Positions 11,463 to 21,575 of a stretch of 64,000 nt of DNA are shown here, piece by piece. The number at the start of each line of letters is the position of its first letter. The stretch's first letter is position 1. The stretch spans positions 79,864,710 through 79,928,709 of the forward strand of contig CM056376.1 in assembly GCA_029718625.1 (NCBI GenBank). The letters run 5' to 3'. Source of the stretch: Synaphobranchus kaupii. Its lineage: Eukaryota; Chordata; Actinopteri; Anguilliformes; Synaphobranchidae. A program made the position numbers and the translations under genes. The notes below the pieces were generated by a model. It worked only from the letters and a program-made list of their open reading frames with translations, was not told the origin of the DNA and searched no databases.

Positions 11463-12402
11463 CCCGTCATTCCCTCTCTTGGAACGATAGGTGCATGCAG
11501 CTGCTAAGAGCCTATCGTTCCATCATCATAACAACCACACATTTGGACATTTTATATATCATTGTACAATGATAGCTGCATGAAAACAACTGTCCTAATG
11601 GTTCACTAACCATCTTTAAAACCATTAGTCCATATCCAGTTTAATAGTCCCATTGTGATGATCCGGTGTGGTGCATTTTTTTTTTGTCACTGCTGTCATG
11701 GCACCTTGGTTCAGTCAATTCCTTCTCCAGTGTCAGGGTATCTGGACTGGCAAGGGAAGAGGTTCCCTGGACTTCCTTGGGTAACATGCAGTGCTTTTTC
11801 CCATTAATGTTCTAACTGCGTGAGTGAAAGGCAGCCTAATTCCACAGTGTCTCTACCAATTCTGCACAGCGTGCGGGGGGCTCTGTCTCCTGTGACAGGG
11901 AGCTGGACGATCCACAGGCGGAAAAGTGCGGTCAAGACCTCTCTACTGACGGGCGGGGAAGCACCTCTTTCCCTGTCGGAATCCGTTTTGGCTCCTTGAG
12001 CTCGGGTCCAGTTGGGTGGACTGCTGACGGCAGTCGCTTAGGCTAGCTTCCCGCGGCAGGGTATGGGTCCGGTTGCACTTGTGCCTCTGGGGGTCCTTCA
12101 GGGAGTGGCAGGAGAAGACTGTGGGACTTGAGGGTTTAGGCCTTATCACTCACAGCAACATGTGAAGAGGGGAACACTGCATGTTATAAGCACTTAGTCC
12201 ATTCAGGGGAACCTTACGGGCAGGATTTACCATCCACGGGATTGTCAGTCCAAATAATCACCTGAATAGGGCAGACTTGTCCATAAGTGTCCAGGAACAG
12301 CATTGGCGGGGACACCTACACTTTAGAAAAGCGACTTAAAAACATGGGCATGGTCTTATGTTAAAAGGTGGTGGTAGGGATGTGGGGGGGGGGGGGGGGT
12401 TG
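11463..12402 (-). repeat. Internal ~1.09-kb repeat, copy 2
   Basis: This is the second copy of the unit at 10370-11410, offset by about 1,093 bases measured hairpin to hairpin. It ends in a shorter G tract (about 12385-12400). A GA-rich run (11411-11460) joins the two copies and resembles the GA-rich run at 10280-10312, so the duplicated block probably includes it. Confidence 0.8.
11480..11522. other. 12-bp-stem hairpin, second copy, with compensatory changes
   Basis: TGGAACGATAGG (11480-11491) pairs perfectly with CCTATCGTTCCA (11511-11522) around a 19-base loop that starts TGCATGCA. Compared with the copy at 10387, stem positions 3, 6 and 7 differ on both sides and remain Watson-Crick paired. 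Confidence 0.8.
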
Positions 12403-12626
12403 GGTGGGCAGAGTGCCAGTTTTACCTCCTAGAACCCCAGTGTGGTTACTGGCAGTCCTTTGGCTGCAGAGGGCCACAGCGTTCAGCAAACCGGGATGAC
12501 AGGAGGAATCCTGTCATCTTGCTTCTTCCGCACGTGGATGCCCCTTAACCACGCCTGTCTCATCTCTGTCCAGGGGTCTATGCCAGTTTTGGCTTTGGTT
12601 CCCTCTCTGGGCAGCTGGGCTGATCG

Positions 12627-13083
12627 TCACTCATAGGCATCCAATCCATCACTGCTCTCCGAACACTTCTGACGTCGGAAAGGGGCTCTTGCACTTTCCC
12701 TGGATGACGTGTGTGTGCGAAGTTTGCAGGTGTGGCTCGGGGGTGGAGAGACAAGGGTGCGGGAAACTGTTGTTCTAACTTGGCTGCTTTCATCTTGCTT
12801 TGGAGTGCAAGACAACACTCTGGCGGAGACTTTGAGGGCCAGAGGAGTCATACAACGGCCGGGGGTTGGCTTCCTGCTCCGTCTCTCCCGGGGTCTCTTT
12901 ACAGCTCTGATAGGGGAGCGAGGCTTTCGCAGAAGTCCCCCTATCTCCTTCAACACAGGAACTGTGGAAGTGGGAGAGTCCACAGAGCACACCCCTTCTG
13001 TCTGTGCAGCAGACAGAGGTTCCCCGGATTCAGCAGGAGGGGAAGAAAAGTCCACAAGGGGTGGGGTCGTCGGCCTGGGGGGA
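12627..13083 (-). pseudogene. Probable out-of-frame continuation of the gag-like ORF
   Basis: The gag-like frame stops at 13084. An overlapping frame, shifted by +1, stays open from there to 12627. Its downstream part has a protein-like composition: serine/proline-rich, then a basic stretch rich in Arg/Lys-Pro (around 12850-12920) that could bind nucleic acid. The upstream part of that same frame, inside the 63-bp repeats, is only a shadow. So the original protein may have extended to 12627 and been cut by an indel, or it may be reached by frameshifting. No family is recognised. Confidence 0.4.
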
Positions 13084-14127
13084 CTAGTCTGTGGGGGCTG
13101 ACTCCACCTGCTGGGGTGCGTAGACCTCTCCACCTGGCAGGGCTGATGGGCCTGTAGAAGCCGGTTCCGCGTCCTGCGGTTCAACGGTCTCCTCACCAGG
13201 CTGGGCTGCTGTGTCTGCAGTAGCCGTTTCTGCCTCCAGGGGTTCGACGGTCTCCTCACCAGGCTGGGCTGCTGTGTCTGCAGTAGCAGGTTCTGCCTCC
13301 AGGGGTTCGACGGTCTCCTCACCAGGCTGGGCTGCTGTGTCTGCAGTAGCAGGTTCTGCCTCCAGGGGTTTGACAGTCTCCTCACCTGGCTCAGCTGAGA
13401 GGACTGCAGCAGCGGATTCCACGTCCTGTGGGGTCACATCCTCTGTGGTGGCTGGTGTGATACAAGACACAGAGCTGTTTCCCCCAAATTCCTCCAGGGA
13501 AGGGGGGCTCACCAGGGGGGTGGCTACATTGTCTGTGGAGGTGACAAAATCCACAGAATTGTCCAAGCCTGAAGGGGGTGGGGATGAGTCAATGGAGAGT
13601 GGTGTACTGTCCTCGGTGGGGGGTGGTGCCTGGGTTATGGCTGGAATGGCACCTACCAGCGCAGGCTGTACTGCCACAGAAGAAACTGGTTTGGCAGTAA
13701 CTTCTGACTTACAGTGGTGCTTTTCCCAAGCCAGTTTCCACATTTGGTTTATCTCCTCCCATGCCTGCTTTGACCACCAGAGGTAGAGAAAATGTTGTCT
13801 TTTCTCTAGGTACGACCTTATCCCTTGTACAATCCTGCGCTTGGTTTCATCACTATCTGGAGAAATCAGATAGTCCAAATACTCAGTCCGCAGGTTGTAA
13901 AGTGCCTCCTCCTTCAGCTGGTCCATTGCATTGAGCTGTTCCGCAAATTTTGGGCACTGGGCTATCAAATATTGCCATTCTGATATCATGAGATACCACT
14001 GCTGATCCAACCTTGACTGGCCAGGGAATGCTGGTAGGCCAGCAGTGGAGGGTAAATGAGGCATCTCTCTCTTTGTCTGGTATGCCATAATAATATATAT
14101 AATCTTTTTCAAAATAAAATCAATCAA
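13084..14127 (-). CDS. Gag-like protein of the LTR element (347 codons)
   Basis: This ORF begins about 95-135 bases after the primer-binding site, the normal place for gag. Two in-frame starts exist: codon 1, and Met 14 (at about 14088), which begins MAYQTKREMP and is the likelier start. Residues ~30-145 look helical and Trp/Tyr/Gln-rich, like a retroelement capsid, but no known capsid signature or zinc knuckle is visible. Residues ~150-235 are proline/serine/threonine-rich. Residues ~240-345 are acidic 21-residue repeats of the type PGEETVEPLEAEPATADTAA. The frame ends in TAG at 13084. Function in particle assembly is inferred only from position. Confidence 0.55.
   Translation of the reverse strand: MIDFILKKIIYIIMAYQTKREMPHLPSTAGLPAFPGQSRLDQQWYLMISEWQYLIAQCPKFAEQLNAMDQLKEEALYNLRTEYLDYLISPDSDETKRRIVQGIRSYLEKRQHFLYLWWSKQAWEEINQMWKLAWEKHHCKSEVTAKPVSSVAVQPALVGAIPAITQAPPPTEDSTPLSIDSSPPPSGLDNSVDFVTSTDNVATPLVSPPSLEEFGGNSSVSCITPATTEDVTPQDVESAAAVLSAEPGEETVKPLEAEPATADTAAQPGEETVEPLEAEPATADTAAQPGEETVEPLEAETATADTAAQPGEETVEPQDAEPASTGPSALPGGEVYAPQQVESAPTD
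13140..13392 (-). repeat. 63-bp tandem repeat inside the gag-like ORF
   Basis: A 63-base unit starts at 13203, 13266 and 13329, with degenerate units on both sides. As 63 is divisible by three, each unit encodes 21 residues in the ORF frame. The three central units are almost identical, which suggests recent expansion by slippage or unequal exchange. Confidence 0.85.
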
Positions 14128-14221
14128 TCTAAGACCAGTCGATTAGAAAAAGATTTGAACTTGTCTCAGAGTTTACCGCAGTTTACTCAATAGTACAATT
14201 TAGTATGCTATAGGACAACCT

Positions 14222-14239
14222 ATCTCGGTGGGACCTCCA
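14222..14239 (-). promoter_or_regulatory. Primer-binding site matching tRNA-Gln
   Basis: The minus strand reads TGGAGGTCCCACCGAGAT, three bases after the LTR end. From memory of vertebrate tRNA-Gln(UUG), whose 3' end is ATCTCGGTGGGACCT plus CCA, all 18 positions are complementary. This is where reverse transcription would be primed, and it fixes the element's orientation as minus. Confidence 0.8.
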
Positions 14240-14242
14240 ATA

Positions 14243-14903
14243 TGTCGGGTAAGTGAGGATTAGGTCAAATGTATATTTTCTGAATCCAGCGGTTCCAACA
14301 GTCAATGCCCTTGTTAAAACGTTCAGCACTCTGAATACTGAACACAAGCGATATTGCGTGCTAGAACCCCTCACTTAACCTACATTCAAAATAAGCTTTA
14401 CGTGATTTAATTTAATAATTATTATTAAAAATGACAATCATCAATTAAATCGGCAAATTCTTTGATAGGTAAGTCGAACAGTAACCTGGTGGATCAACCA
14501 ACAAGCCAAAACAGAGTCTAAATAAGGTCTTCAGATTAAGTAATTTTATTAAATGAAAACATTCAATTAGAATAATGACTGGGAATCATACATTCATGAA
14601 GGAATGTAGGCTGACTACTTATAATTCACAAAAGGAAGACATTAAACCAGACATTAATTTGAATATACCAGTAAAAGAGAGATAAGCCAAAAATTGCCAA
14701 TATTATTTATCCTCCAGCTGAACAGGAACAAAAGGAAATGCACAAGGAACCAAAAAGGATGAACTTCCCCAAAAAAAAATCCAGAAATGACTAAATTATT
14801 TTTCTGCAGTACACTCATAAAATACCTTGACAGGGAGGGGATCCATGCCCTAATCGATATCCAAAGACCGCATTTTTTTTATTTAAACGTTAAATTTTAC
14901 GTT
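14243..14903 (-). repeat. 5' LTR of the non-autonomous element
   Basis: This is the partner of 9535-10197. It is expected to hold the promoter. The outer end is TTTTACGTT on the plus strand, followed by the AAGTCTG flank. The two LTRs differ by a few substitutions and 1-2-base indels, so insertion is old but not ancient. Confidence 0.8.
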
Positions 14904-15289
14904 AAGTCTGAATGTTATAGATTCAGATTGCTTCGAAATGCAGCATAGGCTGAAGTTTCATTAAATTGAGAGTAATTCATTTTTCATTCTCGTCACTGGT
15001 GATCATTGATGTTGACTTTTTGTAGGTAATCCATTGTGTTTGATTTTGGGTTGTCTCTTTTAAAATGTAATCAGTACTCACACCCTCAATGTTATAATCT
15101 ATAAAAATCTGACTTCAACTTTGCTGCTTTTTGAAGAAATGTTTTTAAACTGGAAGTGTAGGCTACCACCATCTGAAAATGGGCTAAATTCTTAGTTTTC
15201 CACAATCCATAAAGACTATTTTGTCATACTTGAATGAGCAACATGGTGTTTTCTCTTATTGTTTCAAAAGGTTAGTTAACCAACATAGG
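14904..15289. other. No gene recognised
   Basis: This is AT-rich sequence between the LTR element and the next DNA transposon. No motif or terminal repeat is seen apart from the flanking AAGTCTG at 14904-14910. Confidence 0.4.
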
Positions 15290-17288
15290 GGGCCCTATCT
15301 TACACCCGACGCAAAGCGGCGCTAACGCAAACGCAAGTGTCTTTGCTATCTTACACCCGGCTCTAGGTCCATAATAACGCCTAACGCTTACGCCGTCAAA
15401 CTAGCATGTTTGACGGCGTAACTCTTGCGCCATCATTAGTGAACTGGGCGTGTTGGTCTTAAGATGAGGAGTGGCCAGGATTCTTTTTGGCGTATTGCTA
15501 TCTTGAGCCAGCAGAAAGCGCTTGCGCTAGAACCACCACAAACCTGGTCTAAAGTCATGTCGCAGTTGTTTACATGCTATTTTAACGGCGCATATAAGTG
15601 CGTCTACATAGGGGTGTGCACAACGCGCATACCCTCCTGCCTGTTACACACAGGGGCGTGCACAGGCATGACTAAAATATCTAGATCACAATGTGAAATA
15701 TTATTATTGTGTAGGCTATATCAAAAATGCATAATAATAAAAGGTTCCATAGGTCCACATACCTTTCCCTCAGCGAAGGGAAACAATGCCACATTACATT
15801 GCTCTCAGCCCACTCCATCAACATCCAGGCGATGTGCGCTGGTACGGGACAATGGCTATCCATTAAAAAGGAGCTGATAAAACCTATAGCTATCAAGCCT
15901 AATGCGCAAATTGTCTTTGCACCTAATGCGTGAATTGTCATTCAATGGAAAACTCGCGCACGGCAATAGACGGACATTTAAGTTCTGAAAATGCGCTTCA
16001 GATGTCATTACAATACAGCTCTGTTTATCTATGAATACAGCCTGTAAGTAAATAGAATGGTTTGTGACTGAAAAAAGTTCAAAACCTTGTCCAGTGAATA
16101 TTGCATTTATTGTTTTTCAAATAGCCTAGGCTACAGCGAATTCGCTGTGCATAAGGTTTTTTTCGATAGCCTATGGTTAAAAAACGGAGATGTCACCATG
16201 GTAACTAAATTGTAACCTTAGCTATTCTTCGTCCTTCATATTTTTTTAAATTACAGTGACCAGGTTTCCATACTCTCACCGTTTAAAACCCAGCTGATTT
16301 CACCCGTTATTCCTTAACTGAACAAAATGATTTTAAAGAGAACTAAGCGTCTAATTAGAAACTAAAACAAATTTGCAGCACGTTACACAATTAATTCACA
16401 ATTAATTTTAATGCCATTCTCTGCACGTGAGCTGCATGTTCTCTGTTTTCCCTGCTGTAAGTCACACGTTTAACGGTCTTCCTGGGAAAGTGGATTGTTT
16501 TAAATGATTACGCTACGAGTAAAACAGGTTGGTCACATTTCCATAAACAGGACATTATTAAACAAGGGGAAATATGCGTGAACTTATGGGTTGCGAACCT
16601 GACAGCTTTATTGTATGGCTATTTAGTGTCATCATTAAGGCAAAATAACGGTATGTATGTTATTAATCAATATTAGCCTACTATGCAGGTAGTAATGAAC
16701 TTTGGATGAAGCTTGAACTTCGAGAACTCCATGAGAACAGCCTCTTGGAATTGATGTTTGACACTTTCATTGCATAATCAAACGAAATTCGCTGAACAAG
16801 CAGGCTAATTTGACGTTTTCTAAGGTGAGACTGAAGCCATTGATAGCTTATTCTCAGCTGTTGCAGGTCCTTTTAACGAAATTTAACCGCACATATTTTG
16901 TAAAATAACAGCCCTGTCTGGAATTACCGGGAACTCATAGGCTAATGGTTAGTCCGAATAATATTGATCATACTCCATTTAGCCTATTCCTTGATCACAC
17001 TAAACACGCACGAGCATGTCTGTTTCGCCATCATAAGCAATCCGCCAAGGTGGAAAAGCAGGCTTTTAAAGGGAATGGGATATGACATTTTGATTGGTTT
17101 ATTGAATGTTACGCCCAAGACACACCTATAATTAATGAAGCGACTAGGTTCAGCCCAGTTGCGCCATGCACCTTGCTTAGCGCAAAAAAAACACGCCGTT
17201 AAAATAGCAAAAGTGGACTTGGACACGCCCTAAATGGACTTAGCGCCATGTGCTTAGACTAAGCGCCAAGATCGCCAAGATAGGGCCC
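15290..17288. mobile_element. GGGCCC-ended DNA transposon, non-autonomous
   Basis: The element starts GGGCCCTATCTTACACCC and ends CCAAGATAGGGCCC, with AGG on both sides (15287-15289 and 17289-17291) as a possible 3-bp target duplication. The left end repeats CTATCTTACACCCGG at about 15343, and both ends are rich in GCGCTA/TAGCGC-type motifs (for example TTAGCGCCATG). The interior has only short ORFs, none with a transposase motif. A related copy of the right half lies at 38760-39671. The termini resemble a common fish DNA-transposon family, but I cannot fix the superfamily; 3-bp duplications would fit PIF/Harbinger or EnSpm. Confidence 0.7.
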
Positions 17289-17635
17289 AGGGACTGCCAC
17301 AGTCATATCTGTACAAGTATAGCTCTGTAATTGAAATGGTAAACAAGCAGGCACTTTAAGGATGCCAAGCTACATTTGCATATAGCAAAACCAACTCAAA
17401 TTATTGATCCTTTGTAGCAGTGCAATGCAGGGGCGCCGGAATCATTTCATAAGTGCGGGGGCCAAAAAATTTATTAAATAAAATAGCCTAAATGTATAGG
17501 CTAAATTTCCGGTCTACCTACCGGTATTTTTTTTCTTGTTATTACATTTTCACTTTGGACATTATAGCTAAGCAATTATAGGCTATAATATAGCTATATA
17601 ATTGCTTCTTTAACATCAAAATTTAAGTATGAGTG

Positions 17636-18352
17636 TCAAGTCCACATTACTTTGTCACTGTCCCATTCATTCTTTCAACCAATCCACTGGTCTGTGGATG
17701 GTATGGTGCGCAGAAGCTCCTCTCGATGTCCAGCTTCTGGCAGAGAGCCATATTCAGCTGAATTTAATGGACAACAGTCAGTTAGTACAAAAGTAAACTG
17801 TGTGAAGGGAGCCTCAGCCATGTTTTTGGGTAATGATATGGACTGCACAGGGAAAGATATTGAGAAATGATTGAAAATGCATTGTAATAGGACAATAGGA
17901 CAGCACCTTATTCCTGAACTCCCCTCCTCGGTTGGTGAGAATTTGTTTTGGTGCCCCAAACTTGAATTCTACAATGACCTGTGCAAAGAATTCTACAATG
18001 CACTGTGCTACATCCTCGGCTTTCTTAGACTTCAGCGGATATGCCTCAGCCCACTTGGTCTTGTAGTCAATCATGACGTCCCTGTGCAGTCCGTCTCATT
18101 ACCCAAAAACATGGCTGAGGCTCCCTTCTCACAGTTTACTTTTGTACTAACTGACTGTTGTCCATTAAATTCAGCTGAATATGGCTCTCTGCCAGAAGCT
18201 GGACATCGAGAGGAGCGTCTACGCACCGTACCATGTGCAGATTGGTCTGCAGATGGTACGGTGCGCAGAAGCTCCTCTCGATGTTGGTTGAAAGGATGAA
18301 TGGGACAGTGACTAGGTAATGTGGACTTGACACTAAACTGACCGTGCCCCAT
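17636..18352. pseudogene. Gypsy integrase core fragments in a large inverted repeat
   Basis: Arms at about 17636-17856 and 18085-18340 are reverse complements. Each encodes, in opposite directions, part of a retroviral-type integrase core: a LDIERSFCAPYHPQT-like block followed by GLVERMNGT. The minus-strand stretch 17860-18074 between them adds an upstream piece with KWAEAYPLKSKKAEDVAQ and a degraded ILTNRGGEF block, where DQG has decayed to NRG. Together they come from one Gypsy-class integrase gene broken and partly inverted. The right arm itself contains a short secondary inverted repeat at 18205-18285. It is not functional. Confidence 0.75.
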
Positions 18353-18482
18353 TTACACCACCAAATGGTACTATAGTCATTGTGTTAAGTATTCTATTTT
18401 GGTATTGTATTAAGCAGTGTGATTTGGGTCACACATCGCAATCATAAGCTATGCTTTACAATTGAAATAGTATTTCATAACA

Positions 18483-18830
18483 ATGCCAATATGTTTCAAA
18501 ACTCTCACCAAATTGGTGGATGAGAAGCCTTGGGACTGGGATCTGCACCTCAGTGCAGCTATGTTTGCCTTGCGCACCAAAGTACAGATCACCACCAAGC
18601 ACTCCCCATTCTACCTCATGTTCGGCATAGAAGCCAGATATCCATCTGAGGTCCCAGAGACTTTTGGGAGAGAGTCTCTCTACATTTCCTTCTAAATTTC
18701 CTTCACTCTAACATATAGCTAACAGCATTTTCTCTCCATTCAAGGTACCTGACATAGAGGACATTGTGGCTACAAAGGTTCATGAGTACTAAAATGCTAC
18801 ATGCTGCGCCACGGGGAGACACGCCAGGAA
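18483..18830 (+). pseudogene. Gypsy integrase C-terminal fragment
   Basis: The ORF at 18483-18695 continues the same integrase family: DEKPWDWDLHLSAAMFALRT and TKHSPFYLMFGIEARYP are the conserved segment after the catalytic core. A further block near 18745-18785 (VPDIEDIVATKVHEY-like) matches the usual tail. The fragment is in plus orientation, opposite to the piece at 17860-18074, confirming rearrangement. Stops at 18695 and later make it a remnant. Confidence 0.75.
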
Positions 18831-18997
18831 GGTGTACTTCGGCTCATACTTCAATAAATAAATCAATAAATAAATTATATTAAAAAAATAGTTTGGTTTA
18901 TACTTACAAAAAAAATGCTGCAAAAAATGTTTTAACTAGTTCTGTATGCCACTTGTGCTCGCTGGATATCTAAGTTAGCTTACTTGAGTTTTATTAA

Positions 18998-20271
18998 AGG
19001 GTTAGTTCGGAATTTTGGACATAATGTCTCAATTACGACTTACCCATGATGTAGTTGATTGATGGAAACCATTTTCAGATAATTCCATGCTGTCCCTTCT
19101 TTTGGACATACACACATTGCTAATGCTAGTGCAACTCGTAGGAAAGTAGTAGCATCCACTACCAAACGCACTTAAACACTCCAAGGTGCACCCAAAGCAA
19201 ATAAAATACGACATAAGTCGACAATAAGTCAAACTATCGTTGAATCCTTTACTTTGTGCTCACCTAAATTCTCAGTGGAAGTACGGCGGCGGAGCTAGCT
19301 GTAGATTAGCCAGGGTATCTGCCTGTAGGCTATCTGCTGTACTCCACAGTTGCCGACACAAACCGTTTTGCCGTAAAGTTACATATTTGGTAGACAACAA
19401 GTCAGCTAAACACAAACATGCTACAGAATAACACAGCATATACAAGCAAGCACACTGGCTACCAATTTGCAGGAAAAGTTTGACCACTTCCATGACTTCC
19501 CAATCGTGGCAACTAGCTAGCTAGCTGAATAGATAGATCACGCACGCAATCATTTATTAGCTACCTGCTCGTCAGTTGTTTTCGGTGCATGAAGAAAAAC
19601 AGGTGATGGCACAGCAGTCTCCTTCAGTAGAGGGTGTCCCGCCCGTCCTTTTTTGATTTTCACATAGTCATCCTCCGTGAAATGGTCACTAAAAAACTTT
19701 TTTAGAGTCTCAATTGGTGACATCCATGCGAGCAGCAAGAAGCCACAGCTGTTTTCTTTGTTGATCTTCCACTGGAAATCGGTGCCCATTTTTTTTTTGC
19801 ATGATTTGAACAACCTTGAAATACACACCGAAATACCATCTTACCTGAACGTTAGCTAACACTATGAGTCTGATTCTTTCACACGCGCGATATTGTTTTT
19901 GGCCAGCAGAGCTATAGGCTACTTTACGTTACCTAGCTACTAAACTAACGCCGTACTTCCTTGGAGAATTTAGGTGAGCACAAAGTAAAGGATTCAACGA
20001 TAGTTTGACTTGAAAAATGATGGTATAATCACTGAAAATAACCCCGATAGACTTGTCATCGTATTTTATTTGCTTTGGGTGCACCTTGGAGTGTTTAAGT
20101 GCATTTGGTAGTGGATGCTACTACTTTCCTACGAGTTGCGCTAGCATTAGCAATGTGTGTATGTCCAAAAGAAGGGACAGCATGGAATTATCTGAAAATG
20201 GTTTCCATCAATCAACTACATCATGGGTAAGTCGTAATTGAGACATTATGTCCAAAATTCCGAACTAACCT
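18998..20271. mobile_element. Kolobok-like DNA transposon with TTAA target
   Basis: The left end AGGGTTAGTTCGGAATTTTG and the mirrored right end are flanked by TTAA (18994-18997 and 20272-20275). Arms of about 280 bases (18998-19290 and 19945-20271) are strongly complementary, with one arm carrying a small insertion. TTAA targets occur in Kolobok and piggyBac. The AGGG terminus, long inverted repeats and internal THAP-like fragment favour Kolobok. At 1,274 bp it is non-autonomous. Confidence 0.8.
19550..19828 (-). pseudogene. THAP-domain-like fragment
   Basis: The 92-codon minus-strand ORF contains FFSDHFTEDDYVKIKKGRAG followed by LLKETAVPSPVFL. This resembles the second half of a THAP zinc finger (SxHF near a conserved histidine, ending in an L-K-x-x-AVP-x-x-F motif). 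The N-terminal C-x-C half is not seen; it may lie in a separate exon or be lost. THAP domains bind transposon ends in Kolobok and P elements. This is a family inference from short motifs. Confidence 0.5.
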
Positions 20272-20275
20272 TTAA

Positions 20276-20869
20276 CTAAAATGTGGCCTGTTTAGTCCTA
20301 GACTTGTCATAGCCATAGGCTACGTGTAGCCTAGCTACGGTTTTTATTTTGTTTTTTAAAAGGGTTTCCGCGCCGTTATAGTTTTGACAACTCCGCGTTA
20401 TCATAGCTATGATGCAGCTTTAGCAAAAACTGGTGGTATGCAGTACCACCAGCGAAAGTGCCGCCGTGGTGATAGATTTACCTTAACATCTGTCCGAAAT
20501 TGTAAACAGGTCGTCGTTTTTCACGGTAAGAATAAATTTTATGACAACGTTACCCCCAATAAAGATCCAAAGAGACAGTTGAAAGATTTAACTCCTCTTT
20601 TACTGAGTGCAACTGAAAAACTGCAAAGATACAGAAATAAAGAAAATGTTGCAATTTGTACACACAAACATTCACATGTTCACATGAATGAAATATAACA
20701 GGCTTAGCATCAAGCTAGAAAATGTAAAAATGTATTTAGCGCAAGTTAGCATTAGCAAGCTAATTGAACATTGAAATCCTCATTAGTACCAACTAATTTA
20801 CCAACAGTAAAGTCTTTCTTTGCACAGTGGGTGTGAAGGAGCAGTGAGCAGCAGCAGTCAGCAGTCAGC
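20276..20869 (+). other. No family recognised; one 104-codon ORF
   Basis: This short stretch lies between the Kolobok-like element and the LINE. The plus-strand ORF 20384-20698 is lysine/histidine-rich at its end and has no motif I recognise. It may be chance or remnant sequence of the host hAT element. Confidence 0.3.
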
Positions 20870-21039
20870 AGTCAATCTGACAAAAATCTTCACAATCCCA
20901 GTATTTTTTCCAACAAAGTTTCATATCTTGTTGTTAAGTGGTTTCTTAATTCATACAACAGTGAAATTTGAGACGGAATGTGATATTTGTGAATGAGGCT
21001 GGATTGAGACCAACCACCAGCTACTCAGCCACCTATTGG

Positions 21040-21575
21040 CCAGGTCTGGGCTCCAGCAGCTGCCCAGCTTCCACCAGGCCAGGCCCAGGCTCCAGCCACT
21101 ACCACCAGGCCAGGCCCAGGCTTCAGCCAGCTGCCTCCAGGCCAGGCCCAGGCTCCAGCCAGCTACCACCAGGCCAGGCCCAGGCTCCAGCCAGCTACCG
21201 CCAGGCCAGGCCCAGGCTCCAGCCAGCTACCACCAGGCCAGGCCCAGGCTCCAGCCACTACCACCAGGCCAAGTCCAGGCTCCAGCCAGCTACCACCAGG
21301 CCAGGCCCAGGCTCCAGCCAGCTACCACCAGGCCAGGTCCAGGCTCCAGCCACTACCACCAGGCCAAGTCCAGGCTCCAGCCAGCTACCACCAGGCCAGG
21401 CCCAGGCTCCAGCCAGCTACCACCAGGCCAGGTCCAGGCTCTAGCCTGCTACCACCAGGCCAGGCCCAGGCTCCAGCCAGCTACCACCAGGCCAGGCCCA
21501 GGCTCCAGCCAGCTACCACCAGGCCAGGCCCAGGCTCCAGCCACTACCACCAGGCCAAGTCCAGGCCGCAGCCGC
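21040..21575 (+). repeat. 32-bp tandem array in the LINE 5' region
   Basis: About 16 units of CCACCAGGCCAGGCCCAGGC plus CTCCAGCCAGCTA, mostly 32 bases with some 31-base variants. Because 32 is not a multiple of three, the array reads open in several frames as Pro/Gln/Ala/Gly-rich peptide; those ORFs are artefacts of repeat composition. It lies just upstream of ORF1, where 5' promoter monomers occur in some LINEs. Confidence 0.9.

Larger units (their letters stand above)
9535..14903 (-). mobile_element. Non-autonomous LTR retroelement with tRNA-Gln primer site and gag-like ORF
   Basis: Two long direct repeats (9535-10197 and 14243-14903) bound a 4-kb interior. Both outer edges carry the 7-mer AAGTCTG (9528-9534 and 14904-14910), which looks like a target duplication. 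Just inside the right repeat, on the minus strand, is an 18-base match to a tRNA-Gln 3' end including CCA, which sets the orientation. The interior has one gag-like ORF and large noncoding repeats. I find no protease, reverse transcriptase, RNase H or integrase motif. The ends do not fit TG...CA: the minus strand reads AACG...GACA. It is inserted in the right arm of the Tc1 element. The superfamily is uncertain. Confidence 0.75.

Noticed and set aside
12709..13786. Plus-strand ORFs opposite the gag-like gene
   Set aside because: They are antisense shadows of the low-complexity 63-bp repeats and differ with repeat phase.
14222..14239. tRNA-Gln-like sequence as a tRNA gene
   Set aside because: Only the 3' 18 bases match and they lie directly beside an LTR; the rest of a tRNA is absent, so it is a primer-binding site.
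21040..21575. Regularly spaced 32-bp repeats resembling a CRISPR array
   Set aside because: Units are directly adjacent with no unique spacers, the sequence is eukaryotic, and the array sits in a LINE 5' region.
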